From Pseudomonadota bacterium (lineage in GTDB: Bacteria > Pseudomonadota > Alphaproteobacteria > UBA1280 > RI-95): a stretch of DNA of 64,000 bases. The DNA lies in contig WGLU01000001.1 in the NCBI GenBank assembly GCA_016125375.1, positions 310,001 through 374,000 of the forward strand, written 5' to 3'. A program made the position numbers and the translations under genes. Below are positions 20,850 through 27,787 of the stretch, one piece after another. Numbering within the stretch: the first letter of the stretch is position 1; every line of letters begins with the position of its first letter. The notes beneath the pieces were generated by a model that ran no database searches, was not told the origin of the DNA, and worked only from the letters and a program-made list of their open reading frames with translations.

Positions 20850-20867
20850 TATAATGCGCTTGCGCAT
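20850..20867. promoter_or_regulatory. Inverted repeat next to a TATAAT box
   Basis: A consensus TATAAT (20850-20855) merges into ATGCGC-TT-GCGCAT (20854-20867). A good -35 is not seen at the correct distance. It could be an operator or a weak activator-dependent promoter for the gene at 20953. Confidence 0.3.
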
Positions 20868-20952
20868 CCCTTATATTGCACAAAGATTTTGCAGGACCTC
20901 CCTGTACCTATTGTGCTGCCATCATGTAACCAATTTATAAGGACGGATACGA

Positions 20953-21483
20953 ATGACACCGTTTTACTTTACCGATGTCTATCAGGCTGTAACGTGGGCG
21001 ACTGAAGTGTTGCGTAAGCAACGGTTCCCCAAAATCAGCCCTGTTTATAAAGAACTGTTGTTGCAAAATGCTGAAGAGTCACGCCAGACAGTAACAACAT
21101 GGTTTGGTGAAGCTGCCAATCTGCCTCAGGACAGTCATGACCGGTATGCACTGGCAATGGAAGTATATAAGCACATCGGTCAATTGGATGAAGAGCAGCA
21201 GCTCCTCATAAAAGTAAAGTTCTGGGGCGATTACCGTACCTCCGACACACTTGCCCGAGCACTACGAGAGCAAGATATTCTGCGCCGCAAAGGCATCCGA
21301 ACACGGTTGAACTATCGCTACAGTGACCGGCAGACGGGCATTATACTGGGCGTAGATCATAAGACTGTCGCCCGTAGGCTAGAGAAAACATGGGAAGCGC
21401 TAGAAGCAGCGCTTGCTCGTGGCGGCCTTGTGCTTAGCCAGCAATCCATAGCAGATGAGGACGCTATTGCGCGTACCGCATAA
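20953..21483 (+). CDS. Phage-type HTH regulator, possible late-gene activator or antiterminator
   Basis: A 176-residue soluble protein. The C-terminal third ('YSDRQTGIILGVDHKTVARRLEKTW') looks like a sigma region 4 type helix-turn-helix, and the middle is helical and charged. In layout it recalls small phage proteins of the DUF6362/ArpU/Q type, but I cannot assign a family firmly. Its position is telling: it is the first gene of the island, and its stop is followed within 30 bp by a strong promoter and a terminator in front of the terminase genes, as with Q proteins of lambdoid phages. No nuclease or recombinase motif is seen. The start at 20953 has AAGGACGG upstream. Confidence 0.6.
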   Translation: MTPFYFTDVYQAVTWATEVLRKQRFPKISPVYKELLLQNAEESRQTVTTWFGEAANLPQDSHDRYALAMEVYKHIGQLDEEQQLLIKVKFWGDYRTSDTLARALREQDILRRKGIRTRLNYRYSDRQTGIILGVDHKTVARRLEKTWEALEAALARGGLVLSQQSIADEDAIARTA

Positions 21484-21512
21484 CACAAAAACCGGGGCGT
21501 CGCATTTTTTAC

Positions 21513-21542
21513 TTGACCCGGCGCCCCAAACTGTGCTATAAA
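21513..21542 (+). promoter_or_regulatory. Probable late promoter of the phage-like island
   Basis: TTGACC (21513-21518), an 18-bp spacer and TATAAA (21537-21542), a twin of the promoter at 20758. An inverted repeat GGGGCG (21494-21499) / CGCCCC (21522-21527) straddles the -35 and may be a binding site. Confidence 0.7.
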
Positions 21543-21553
21543 ATAAACACAAT

Positions 21554-21575
21554 CGGGAGAGCTCCCGGTTTTTTT
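21554..21575 (+). terminator. Intrinsic terminator directly after the late promoter
   Basis: CGGGA-GAGC-TCCCG followed by GTTTTTTT. It starts about 11 bases after the -10 box, so a transcript from 21549 or so would end after roughly 25 nt unless read through. It also stops transcription coming from the regulator gene. Confidence 0.75.
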
Positions 21576-21625
21576 ATTTTGTGCCCTTCGGCACCTCTCC
21601 ATTCAGCACACGCAGAGGGAATACC

Positions 21626-22072
21626 ATGACAGCCTTGATCAGCAAGGCGGGCTCAGCCATGAACCCGCACACATTATCGTGCCTGATAGAAATACTCACG
21701 ACACCTGACAATGACGGCATGACCCAAGCACAGGTAGCTGAGATGGCAGGTATATCGGAACGTACTGTCCGGAATTATCTAACACCGGAAGTCTGGGAGG
21801 AGATCCGCAAGATACGCCTCGCAGTCATGGCAAGGTCGTTGGCACTTGTAGACCGCGCATTGTTTGCAAAAGCAGCAGGTGGGGATGTATCCGCCGCTAA
21901 ACTCATCTACAGCAGATGGGACGAACACAAAGAGGTGGCACGCAAACTGACCCCTTGGTCAGAAGAACTAACCGCCATAGACGCTGAACTGAAGCAGTTG
22001 CAAGAGGAGATAGACGCCCTTGAAGCAGGCAGCCGTATTAAAACAGAAACAACTGAGTCTGCTCAGGCGTAA
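21626..22072 (+). CDS. Terminase small subunit (HTH protein)
   Basis: A 148-residue protein starting at ATG 21626 behind AGAGGGA. It has an N-terminal helix-turn-helix ('MTQAQVAEMAGISERTVRNYL') as in DNA-recognising small terminases, a helical middle, and a C-terminal coiled-coil-like stretch ('AELKQLQEEIDALEAG') suited to oligomerisation. Small terminase rings pick the packaging site and hand DNA to the large subunit. The identity rests mainly on its position directly before, and overlapping, the large terminase gene. Confidence 0.8.
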   Translation: MTALISKAGSAMNPHTLSCLIEILTTPDNDGMTQAQVAEMAGISERTVRNYLTPEVWEEIRKIRLAVMARSLALVDRALFAKAAGGDVSAAKLIYSRWDEHKEVARKLTPWSEELTAIDAELKQLQEEIDALEAGSRIKTETTESAQA

Positions 22073-23381
22073 GCATGTCCTGTTGGGACAGCAGCCGCAC
22101 ATTAAGTACGTGCCGCACAGCAAGCAGTCACAATTCCATGCAGCAGGAGCCGAGAGTAAAGAGCGCCTCTTCCTAGCCGGTAACCGGTGCGGTAAGACAT
22201 TCTGTGGTGCCTTTGAAATGGTTGTGCACTTGACCGGCTTTTACCCACCGTGGTGGTGCGGCAAGCGCTATGACAAACCGATACAGGGTTGGGCAGCCTC
22301 GATAACTGCGGAGATGACGCGGGATATTGTTCAGCGCACATATCTGGATTTTATTCATCCGGATTTAATCGTGCGCAAGACGATGCGCAAAGGTGTTTCT
22401 GATGCCTTGGATGTGCTGCATGTGCGTCATATCAGCGGTGGTACATCCGTTCTTGGCTTTAAATCGTTTGATCAAGGCAGGGAGAAGTTTCAGGGCACAT
22501 CACGGCATTTCATCCATCTGGATGAGGAGCCCGACATGGCAATTTATGAAGAATGCCTGATGCGTACATTGGATGTAGGGGGGAGCCTCATCCTGACGAT
22601 GACACCGCTAAAAGGTATGACAGACGTATGTGCCCACTACATGGAGGGAAGTGACCCGCATCGGGCGATTGTTCAGGCAACATGGGACGACGCGCTGCAT
22701 CTGGAATCTGCGGAAAAAGACAAACTGCGCAGCTCGCTGCGCCCTCACGAATTGGAGGCCCGGGAGAAGGGTATCCCGTCATTGGGCAGAGGGAAGGTCT
22801 ATACCGTTAAGGAAGCAGACATTACTTGCGAACCCTTTGAGCTGCCACCGACATATCGCCACGCATTTGGGATGGACTTTGGGTGGAGCAACCCAACCGC
22901 CGTTGTGTGGGGTGCTTTGGATCCGGAAACGGATATCCTCTACCTCTACGACAGTTATGCCCGAAGTGAGCAGACACCGGCTCAGCATGCTGCATCTATC
23001 CATACTCGGGGGGAATGGATTCCCGGAGTATGCGACCCGGCCGGACAAAGCCAGAGTCAACATGACGGTAAATCCCTGATGGAGGTTTACAGTCAACAGG
23101 GGCTTTACCTGACACAAGCAGATAATGGTGTCGAAGCCGGCCTCATGGCCGTGCTGGAACGTATGCGCACAGGCAGATTGAAAGTTTTCAACACCCTCGA
23201 AGGCTGGTGGCAGGAGTTTCGCCTGTACCGACGGGATGAGAATGGCCGCATTGTCAAACGGAGCGATCACTTGATGGATGCCACACGGTACTTGGTCATG
23301 TCAGGCCTCCCCTTGGCAAGGCCTGCACCTGCGGCACGTAAAACGGCACCTGTAAGGAAACGCGACTGGACAACCCTATAA
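22020..23381 (+). CDS. Phage terminase large subunit
   Basis: A 453-residue packaging motor from the chosen TTG start. The ATPase has Walker A 'AGNRCGKT' and Walker B 'FIHLDEEPD'. The nuclease domain has a first metal-binding Asp in 'GMDFGWSNPTAVVWG' and a late Asp in 'DHLMDATRY'. It resembles podoviral terminases. The frame has no ATG near its beginning; TTG 22020 has AGAGGAGA (22004-22010) at good spacing and overlaps the small subunit by 53 bp, suggesting coupled translation. All key residues appear intact, so the enzyme is probably functional. Confidence 0.92.
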   Translation: MKQAAVLKQKQLSLLRRKHVLLGQQPHIKYVPHSKQSQFHAAGAESKERLFLAGNRCGKTFCGAFEMVVHLTGFYPPWWCGKRYDKPIQGWAASITAEMTRDIVQRTYLDFIHPDLIVRKTMRKGVSDALDVLHVRHISGGTSVLGFKSFDQGREKFQGTSRHFIHLDEEPDMAIYEECLMRTLDVGGSLILTMTPLKGMTDVCAHYMEGSDPHRAIVQATWDDALHLESAEKDKLRSSLRPHELEAREKGIPSLGRGKVYTVKEADITCEPFELPPTYRHAFGMDFGWSNPTAVVWGALDPETDILYLYDSYARSEQTPAQHAASIHTRGEWIPGVCDPAGQSQSQHDGKSLMEVYSQQGLYLTQADNGVEAGLMAVLERMRTGRLKVFNTLEGWWQEFRLYRRDENGRIVKRSDHLMDATRYLVMSGLPLARPAPAARKTAPVRKRDWTTL

Positions 23382-23396
23382 CAAAGGACGCCCCAC

Positions 23397-23729
23397 ATGG
23401 ATAGAAGAGGACGCACAATAACGTTGACCACAACCGGCTTTAGCGAGCCGGTTTTTTTATGCCCTAATGCCAATACGCTGCACATGGTGCTGGTGACGCC
23501 TAAGGCTGGTTATGCGCGCCTTGAGTATACCTATGACCCTCCCAGCCGTATCCGTAATTACCCACACAGCGTTGCGTGGATTGAACATGACGCCGGCGCC
23601 ATTCGCACTGACATGGGCGACTGCCTGTGGGGAGAGCCTTCGGCAATTCGGTTGCGCCTATGCGGACCGCATGCAGAAGCCTCGTTGACAATCAAACCTT
23701 ATCAACCGGAGAGAGTGGACAACCCATGA
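23397..23729 (+). CDS. Small phage protein of unknown role
   Basis: A 110-residue protein, unrecognised, with beta-rich composition, 4 cysteines and no membrane helix. AGGACG lies before ATG 23397, and the stop overlaps the portal start (ATGA at 23726-23729), so it sits within the late operon. Its codons 12-21 contain a complete intrinsic terminator (23432-23458). Either the gene is translated through that hairpin, or the terminator belongs to the terminase transcript and this gene has grown over it. Confidence 0.6.
   Translation: MDRRGRTITLTTTGFSEPVFLCPNANTLHMVLVTPKAGYARLEYTYDPPSRIRNYPHSVAWIEHDAGAIRTDMGDCLWGEPSAIRLRLCGPHAEASLTIKPYQPERVDNP
23432..23458 (+). terminator. Intrinsic terminator inside a phage gene
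   Basis: AACCGGCT-TTAGCG-AGCCGGTT, a perfect 8-bp stem followed by five further T. It lies 50 bases after the terL stop and inside the frame at 23397. Confidence 0.8.
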
Positions 23730-25438
23730 GTACTGATATTCTCAAACGCGTCAAAGGATACTTTGAAGAAGCTGTACAGGCACCTGCCTATCGCACATGG
23801 CTTGCTGATGCCAAAAAGGCCTGGGCTTTTTATGATGGCGAACAATGGACGGCCGATGAAGTGCAGAAGCTGGAAGAGTACGGTCAGGCGCCCATCGTCA
23901 TCAACAAGATTGCCCCTAAAGTAGACAACGTCGCCGGCACAGAAATTGCCAGCAGGACACGTATTATCTACCGCTCCCGCTCCGGTGAGGCGGGAGAGGA
24001 GGAAACAGCCAAGGCACTTTCCGACCTCGCACTCTATGTAGCGGAGCGTAGTGAACAGGCGATTGAACTGTCCAACATGTTCAAGGCCGGCCTGATTACA
24101 GGTGTGGCATGGCTCGACGTCGGCATCGAAGACGGCGAAGAAGGGGCTGTTGTTTTCAACCGTTATGAAAACGAGATGCAGGTCGTTTGGGATAGTGCTG
24201 CAACCCGACAAGATTACAGTGATGCACGGTTTGTGTGCCGGGAACGCTGGCTGGACGAGGAAGAGGTTAAACGCCTGTTCCCTGAGACAGCAGATAGCCT
24301 GTTGTCTACCACATCGGCCGAAGAACGTACGCGGTTTGGCGCCCGCCCGCTTGGTGAGGATGTTATCTACTTCAACAGCGACCGTAAACTCTGGCGCGTC
24401 ATTGAAGTACAATACAAACAGACCGAGAAACTCTACCGAGTGCGCACGGTAACCGGTGAACCGGTGTTGACTTTTGACAAAGCAGAGGCGCGCCAGATTA
24501 ATGCTGAAGATACTCTGGACGTTACATACGCACCAAGGGTGCATGTAGCTTACTACAGCGGCAACGTGCTTTTGGGCCACGAACCTCTGCCGTATCTGCA
24601 CAACCGCTTTACGCTGATTCCGTATCTGTTCAAACGCGACCGTAAAACGGGAGCACCGTATGGTCTGGTCAGGACCGCTATTGATCCGCAGCGCGAATTG
24701 AATAAGCGCCGATCTAAGGCAATGCACCTACTGAATACCGCTCAGGTAATTGCGGATGTGGATGCAGTGGACGATCCAGACATGCTGGCGCGAGAAGCGG
24801 CACGCCCTGACGGCATGATCCTTAAACGTCCGGGTAAGGACCTACGCATTATCCGCAACACGGACCTGGCTGCGAGTCAGGTTAGCGTTATGGAAAAGGC
24901 AGCGCTCGATATTCAGGAAGTTATGGGTGTTTTTGATGAGGCTATTGGCCGTCATACAAACGCCACATCAGGCGTTGCTATTCAGACACGGCAAATGGCT
25001 AGCAACACGAATCAGATGTTTGCTTTTGATGCTCTGCGCAGAACCAAAAAAATGCTCGGCCTGACAGTGTTGGCCCTCATTCGCCAGTACTTCACAAACG
25101 AAATGACTATTCAGATTACCGATAACCTCAGCGCACCGCGACTGGTTCGCCTGAACCAACCCCTCAGGGATGAGCAGGGCAACACCATGCTGCGAGATGA
25201 CGGTAAACCGGTAATCCTGAACGATGTGCGGACAGGCATCTTTGATATCCACGTAGAAGAGGTGACTGACGCACTGAGCAGCAGGGAGCTGGAACTATCC
25301 CAGCTGCAACTGCTGATGCAGGCAGGCGTGCCTGTACCTCCGCAGATGCTGGTAGAAGCCTCAACGCTCCGTAACAAGGAGCAACTCATCCGTGAGCTGG
25401 ATGGGCAGGCGCAGCCATCAGCGTCAAAACCCCTTTAA
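23726..25438 (+). CDS. Podovirus-type portal protein
   Basis: A 570-residue protein from ATG 23726 (GGAGAG upstream; ATGA overlap with the gene before). Its beginning ('AWAFYDGEQW', 'APIVINKIAPKVDNVAGTEI') and the stretch 'TGVAWLDVGIEDGEEG' are typical of P22-like and related podoviral portals. The later part has the long helical stem and crown region. Twelve copies would form the ring through which DNA enters and leaves the capsid. It follows terS and terL in the expected order. Confidence 0.88.
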   Translation: MSTDILKRVKGYFEEAVQAPAYRTWLADAKKAWAFYDGEQWTADEVQKLEEYGQAPIVINKIAPKVDNVAGTEIASRTRIIYRSRSGEAGEEETAKALSDLALYVAERSEQAIELSNMFKAGLITGVAWLDVGIEDGEEGAVVFNRYENEMQVVWDSAATRQDYSDARFVCRERWLDEEEVKRLFPETADSLLSTTSAEERTRFGARPLGEDVIYFNSDRKLWRVIEVQYKQTEKLYRVRTVTGEPVLTFDKAEARQINAEDTLDVTYAPRVHVAYYSGNVLLGHEPLPYLHNRFTLIPYLFKRDRKTGAPYGLVRTAIDPQRELNKRRSKAMHLLNTAQVIADVDAVDDPDMLAREAARPDGMILKRPGKDLRIIRNTDLAASQVSVMEKAALDIQEVMGVFDEAIGRHTNATSGVAIQTRQMASNTNQMFAFDALRRTKKMLGLTVLALIRQYFTNEMTIQITDNLSAPRLVRLNQPLRDEQGNTMLRDDGKPVILNDVRTGIFDIHVEEVTDALSSRELELSQLQLLMQAGVPVPPQMLVEASTLRNKEQLIRELDGQAQPSASKPL

Positions 25439-25453
25439 GAGAAGGAATGAAGC

Positions 25454-26026
25454 ATGAATTACCCTGACTATGATGCCGGTAAGGCGGAAGCCCTGATGTC
25501 GGCACTGGACGGTTTGACGGCCGGGCCAGTTGCAACAGAGGTTGCAGAACAGCCTGTACCAGCCGCAGGCCCTGCTACGACAAGCAAGCCAGATATTACA
25601 GAGCTGCAGAAAATCGAAGCTTCTGTGCGTGGGGCGCTTGCGCTCTTTGGTATCGATTATGACGCTTATATCAACTACGCCCCCACAGCTGCGTACGGGA
25701 TGGCCTTGGCCAGCAACCCCGCACTTGTCGAGCGTATCGGGCGGTCGGAGATGCCCTTGGTTGAAGCCTTGCGCATTGCCCTGGCCTATGCACCGTATGC
25801 CGAGTTTGCCGCCAAATACGGCAATAATCCGGATGATATCCGTAACGCTATCCGTAAAGAGGTGGAGCAGGAACAGGGTGCCAATAGCACGCCTGAGCCG
25901 ACCGCTGCGGAGCGTTTGTTCAATTCCCGTCTGCCGGCATTTTCGTCTGCAGCGGGCGTAGCTGCCCCTAAAGCGGCAGGCAGCGAGCCGAAAAGCGGGC
26001 TGGATGCCCTTTTTAACCGCCGCTAA
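25454..26026 (+). CDS. Putative capsid scaffold protein
   Basis: A 190-residue protein of no family I recognise. It has an Ala/Pro/Glu-rich N-terminal part, a helical middle ('MPLVEALRIALAYAPYAEFAAKYG'), a charged helix and a short basic C-terminal end ('GLDALFNRR'). A small, low-complexity, helical protein coded between portal and major capsid genes is usually the scaffold, and a basic C-terminus often binds the coat. No serine protease motif is present, so a P22-like reusable scaffold is more likely than a protease fusion. This is an inference from position and composition. Confidence 0.55.
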   Translation: MNYPDYDAGKAEALMSALDGLTAGPVATEVAEQPVPAAGPATTSKPDITELQKIEASVRGALALFGIDYDAYINYAPTAAYGMALASNPALVERIGRSEMPLVEALRIALAYAPYAEFAAKYGNNPDDIRNAIRKEVEQEQGANSTPEPTAAERLFNSRLPAFSSAAGVAAPKAAGSEPKSGLDALFNRR

Positions 26027-26058
26027 GACGTAACACTCTGACAATCGGGAAAGAGAAT

Positions 26059-27090
26059 ATGGTAGCAACAATTCAAAATACACATGGTGTGTCGGCCGAG
26101 CAGTGGTCGACCGAGGTCTTTAGCGAGTACCTGAGCAACAACCCCTTCTACTCGTTCATGGGCGCTAACACCAACAGCATCGTACAGGTCAAGGAAGAGC
26201 TGACCAAAGCGCCAGGTGATGCCATTACCGTACAGCTGCGCGCGCGTTTGAGCGGCGCAGGCGTAACCGGTGCCACCACCCTGAAAGGTAACGAAGAAGA
26301 TCTGGTTTTCTATGACCAGAAGCTGACTGTGGACACTATTCGTCACGCAGTTATCCTGCGCGGTGAAATGAGCCAGAAGCGTGTTGCATTTGACCTGCGT
26401 AACCAGGCACGTGATGCACTGGTTGACTGGGCCAGCAACAAAATGCGTACAGATATCATCACCGCACTGACAGATACCAGTGTTGGCCGTGACCGCACCC
26501 GTTATCTGTACGGCGCGACTGATGCCAACTGGAATGCCACACATGCCACTGCTCTGGCAAACGTGGATGCAACAACAGATAAGCTGACAACTGACCTCAT
26601 CTCCCGCGCCAAGCGTAAGGCGATGCTGGAAGGTTCTCACCGTATCCGTCCGTTCCAGGTTAAACAGAACGGCCGCGTGGATGAGGTCTTTGTCCTGTTT
26701 GCACATCCGTATGCCGTGCGTGATTTGCTGGCTGATCAATCCTTCCGTGACGTGAATACCTACCTGCCTGGTTCGGTGAACGAGTCGGTCATGGTGCATG
26801 GTCAGCGTTACAAAGGTATGTGGGACGGCGTTATGATCTTCGAAACCGAAGATATGCCCATTGTTGAAGATGCAGGTGCTTCCAGCATCGATGTTGCCCA
26901 CAACGTCCTGTGTGGTGCACAGGCCTGTGCTATCGCATGGGGTAAAACCACAAACTACAAAGAAGAGAACGATGACTACGGCCATGAAAATGGCTTTGCC
27001 ATCGATGAAATCCGCGGCGTAGAAAAACTGGTCTTTGATGACATCGACCACGGGTTGGTGAACGTATTCACCGCTGCGGTGGCTGACTAA
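26059..27090 (+). CDS. Major capsid protein, N4-gp56 / Phage_capsid_3 type
   Basis: A 343-residue protein. The beginning ('EQWSTEVFSEYLSNNPFYSFMG'-like, then 'GDAITVQLRARLSGAGVTG') and the next segment ('LKGNEEDLVFYDQKLTVD', 'RHAVILRGEMSQKRVAFDLR') match the N4-gp56 capsid family, an HK97-fold coat without a large N-terminal propeptide. It would form the icosahedral shell. The gene is intact and is followed by a strong terminator, so capsid message could be made in excess over tail message. Confidence 0.88.
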   Translation: MVATIQNTHGVSAEQWSTEVFSEYLSNNPFYSFMGANTNSIVQVKEELTKAPGDAITVQLRARLSGAGVTGATTLKGNEEDLVFYDQKLTVDTIRHAVILRGEMSQKRVAFDLRNQARDALVDWASNKMRTDIITALTDTSVGRDRTRYLYGATDANWNATHATALANVDATTDKLTTDLISRAKRKAMLEGSHRIRPFQVKQNGRVDEVFVLFAHPYAVRDLLADQSFRDVNTYLPGSVNESVMVHGQRYKGMWDGVMIFETEDMPIVEDAGASSIDVAHNVLCGAQACAIAWGKTTNYKEENDDYGHENGFAIDEIRGVEKLVFDDIDHGLVNVFTAAVAD

Positions 27091-27106
27091 GTCAGTCGAA
27101 CAGGGG

Positions 27107-27134
27107 AGGGGCAGGTAACTGCCCCTTTCTTTTT
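27107..27134 (+). terminator. Intrinsic terminator after the capsid gene
   Basis: AGGGGCAG-GTAA-CTGCCCCT followed by TTCTTTTT in the 61-bp gap between the capsid and adaptor genes. T7 has its late terminator in the equivalent place. Confidence 0.85.
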
Positions 27135-27151
27135 ATGCAAGGGAGCCGACG

Positions 27152-27775
27152 ATGAACGTAAGTCAAATCCGCGACCGGATTATCCAGATCAGCCATAACG
27201 AGGATGCCCCGGACACTGCGCTGAAGAGCAAGGCCCTGGACTGGCTCAATAGCGCTTACCACGAACTGATTGACGAGCTGATGCCGCTGCTGGAAAGGCA
27301 GCTGAAAACAACTGTTGCTCAAACAGTCACTGCAGGCCAGACCATCCTGCCTGCCGATGCCTATCGGCTTGTACTGGTACGTGATGCCAGTACTGGCAAA
27401 GTTTATAAAGAACAGTCTTTCACCCGCATCAAGGCCGAAGAAAACAGTGCAATAGACGGTACCTTCTGGCTAGAGGGGCAAACGCTGATTTTTGCAGGCA
27501 CTGCCCCCGAAACGGTGGAGGTTACATATCTGCCGACCGTCCCTGAACTGGGCGAGGAAGATACGGAAGAAGACATTATGGTGCCGCAGCAGTTTCACTC
27601 TGCCCTTGTATGGGGTGGGCTTGTCTGGTCGGCCATTTATGAACGTGGTTTGTCTACGCAGTCGGAACTCGCTCTGTTCCAACAAAAATGGGAAGAAGCC
27701 AAACAACGTGTCCGGCAGTCGATGGGGATTCGTCCAACGTACAGCCGTTCCACACGCCATGTTGACTACCTGTAA
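27152..27775 (+). CDS. Head-to-tail adaptor protein
   Basis: A 207-residue protein. The start 'MNVSQIRDRIIQISHNEDAP', then 'ALDWLNSAYHELID', and the beta middle ending 'VEVTYLPTVPEL' resemble podoviral head-tail adaptor proteins, the gp4 position in P22. The C-terminal part is helical and ends in 'TYSRSTRHVDYL', as connector proteins that dock on the portal often do. It sits directly after the capsid gene and before the tail hub gene. Family membership is likely but was not checked by a profile search. Confidence 0.7.
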   Translation: MNVSQIRDRIIQISHNEDAPDTALKSKALDWLNSAYHELIDELMPLLERQLKTTVAQTVTAGQTILPADAYRLVLVRDASTGKVYKEQSFTRIKAEENSAIDGTFWLEGQTLIFAGTAPETVEVTYLPTVPELGEEDTEEDIMVPQQFHSALVWGGLVWSAIYERGLSTQSELALFQQKWEEAKQRVRQSMGIRPTYSRSTRHVDYL

Positions 27776-27787
27776 AGGAGTCGGAAA

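Noticed and set aside
20758-20940. A 60-residue frame before the island regulator
   Set aside because: It starts within the promoter hexamer, has no ribosome binding site, and its composition (many Cys, His and Arg) is not protein-like.
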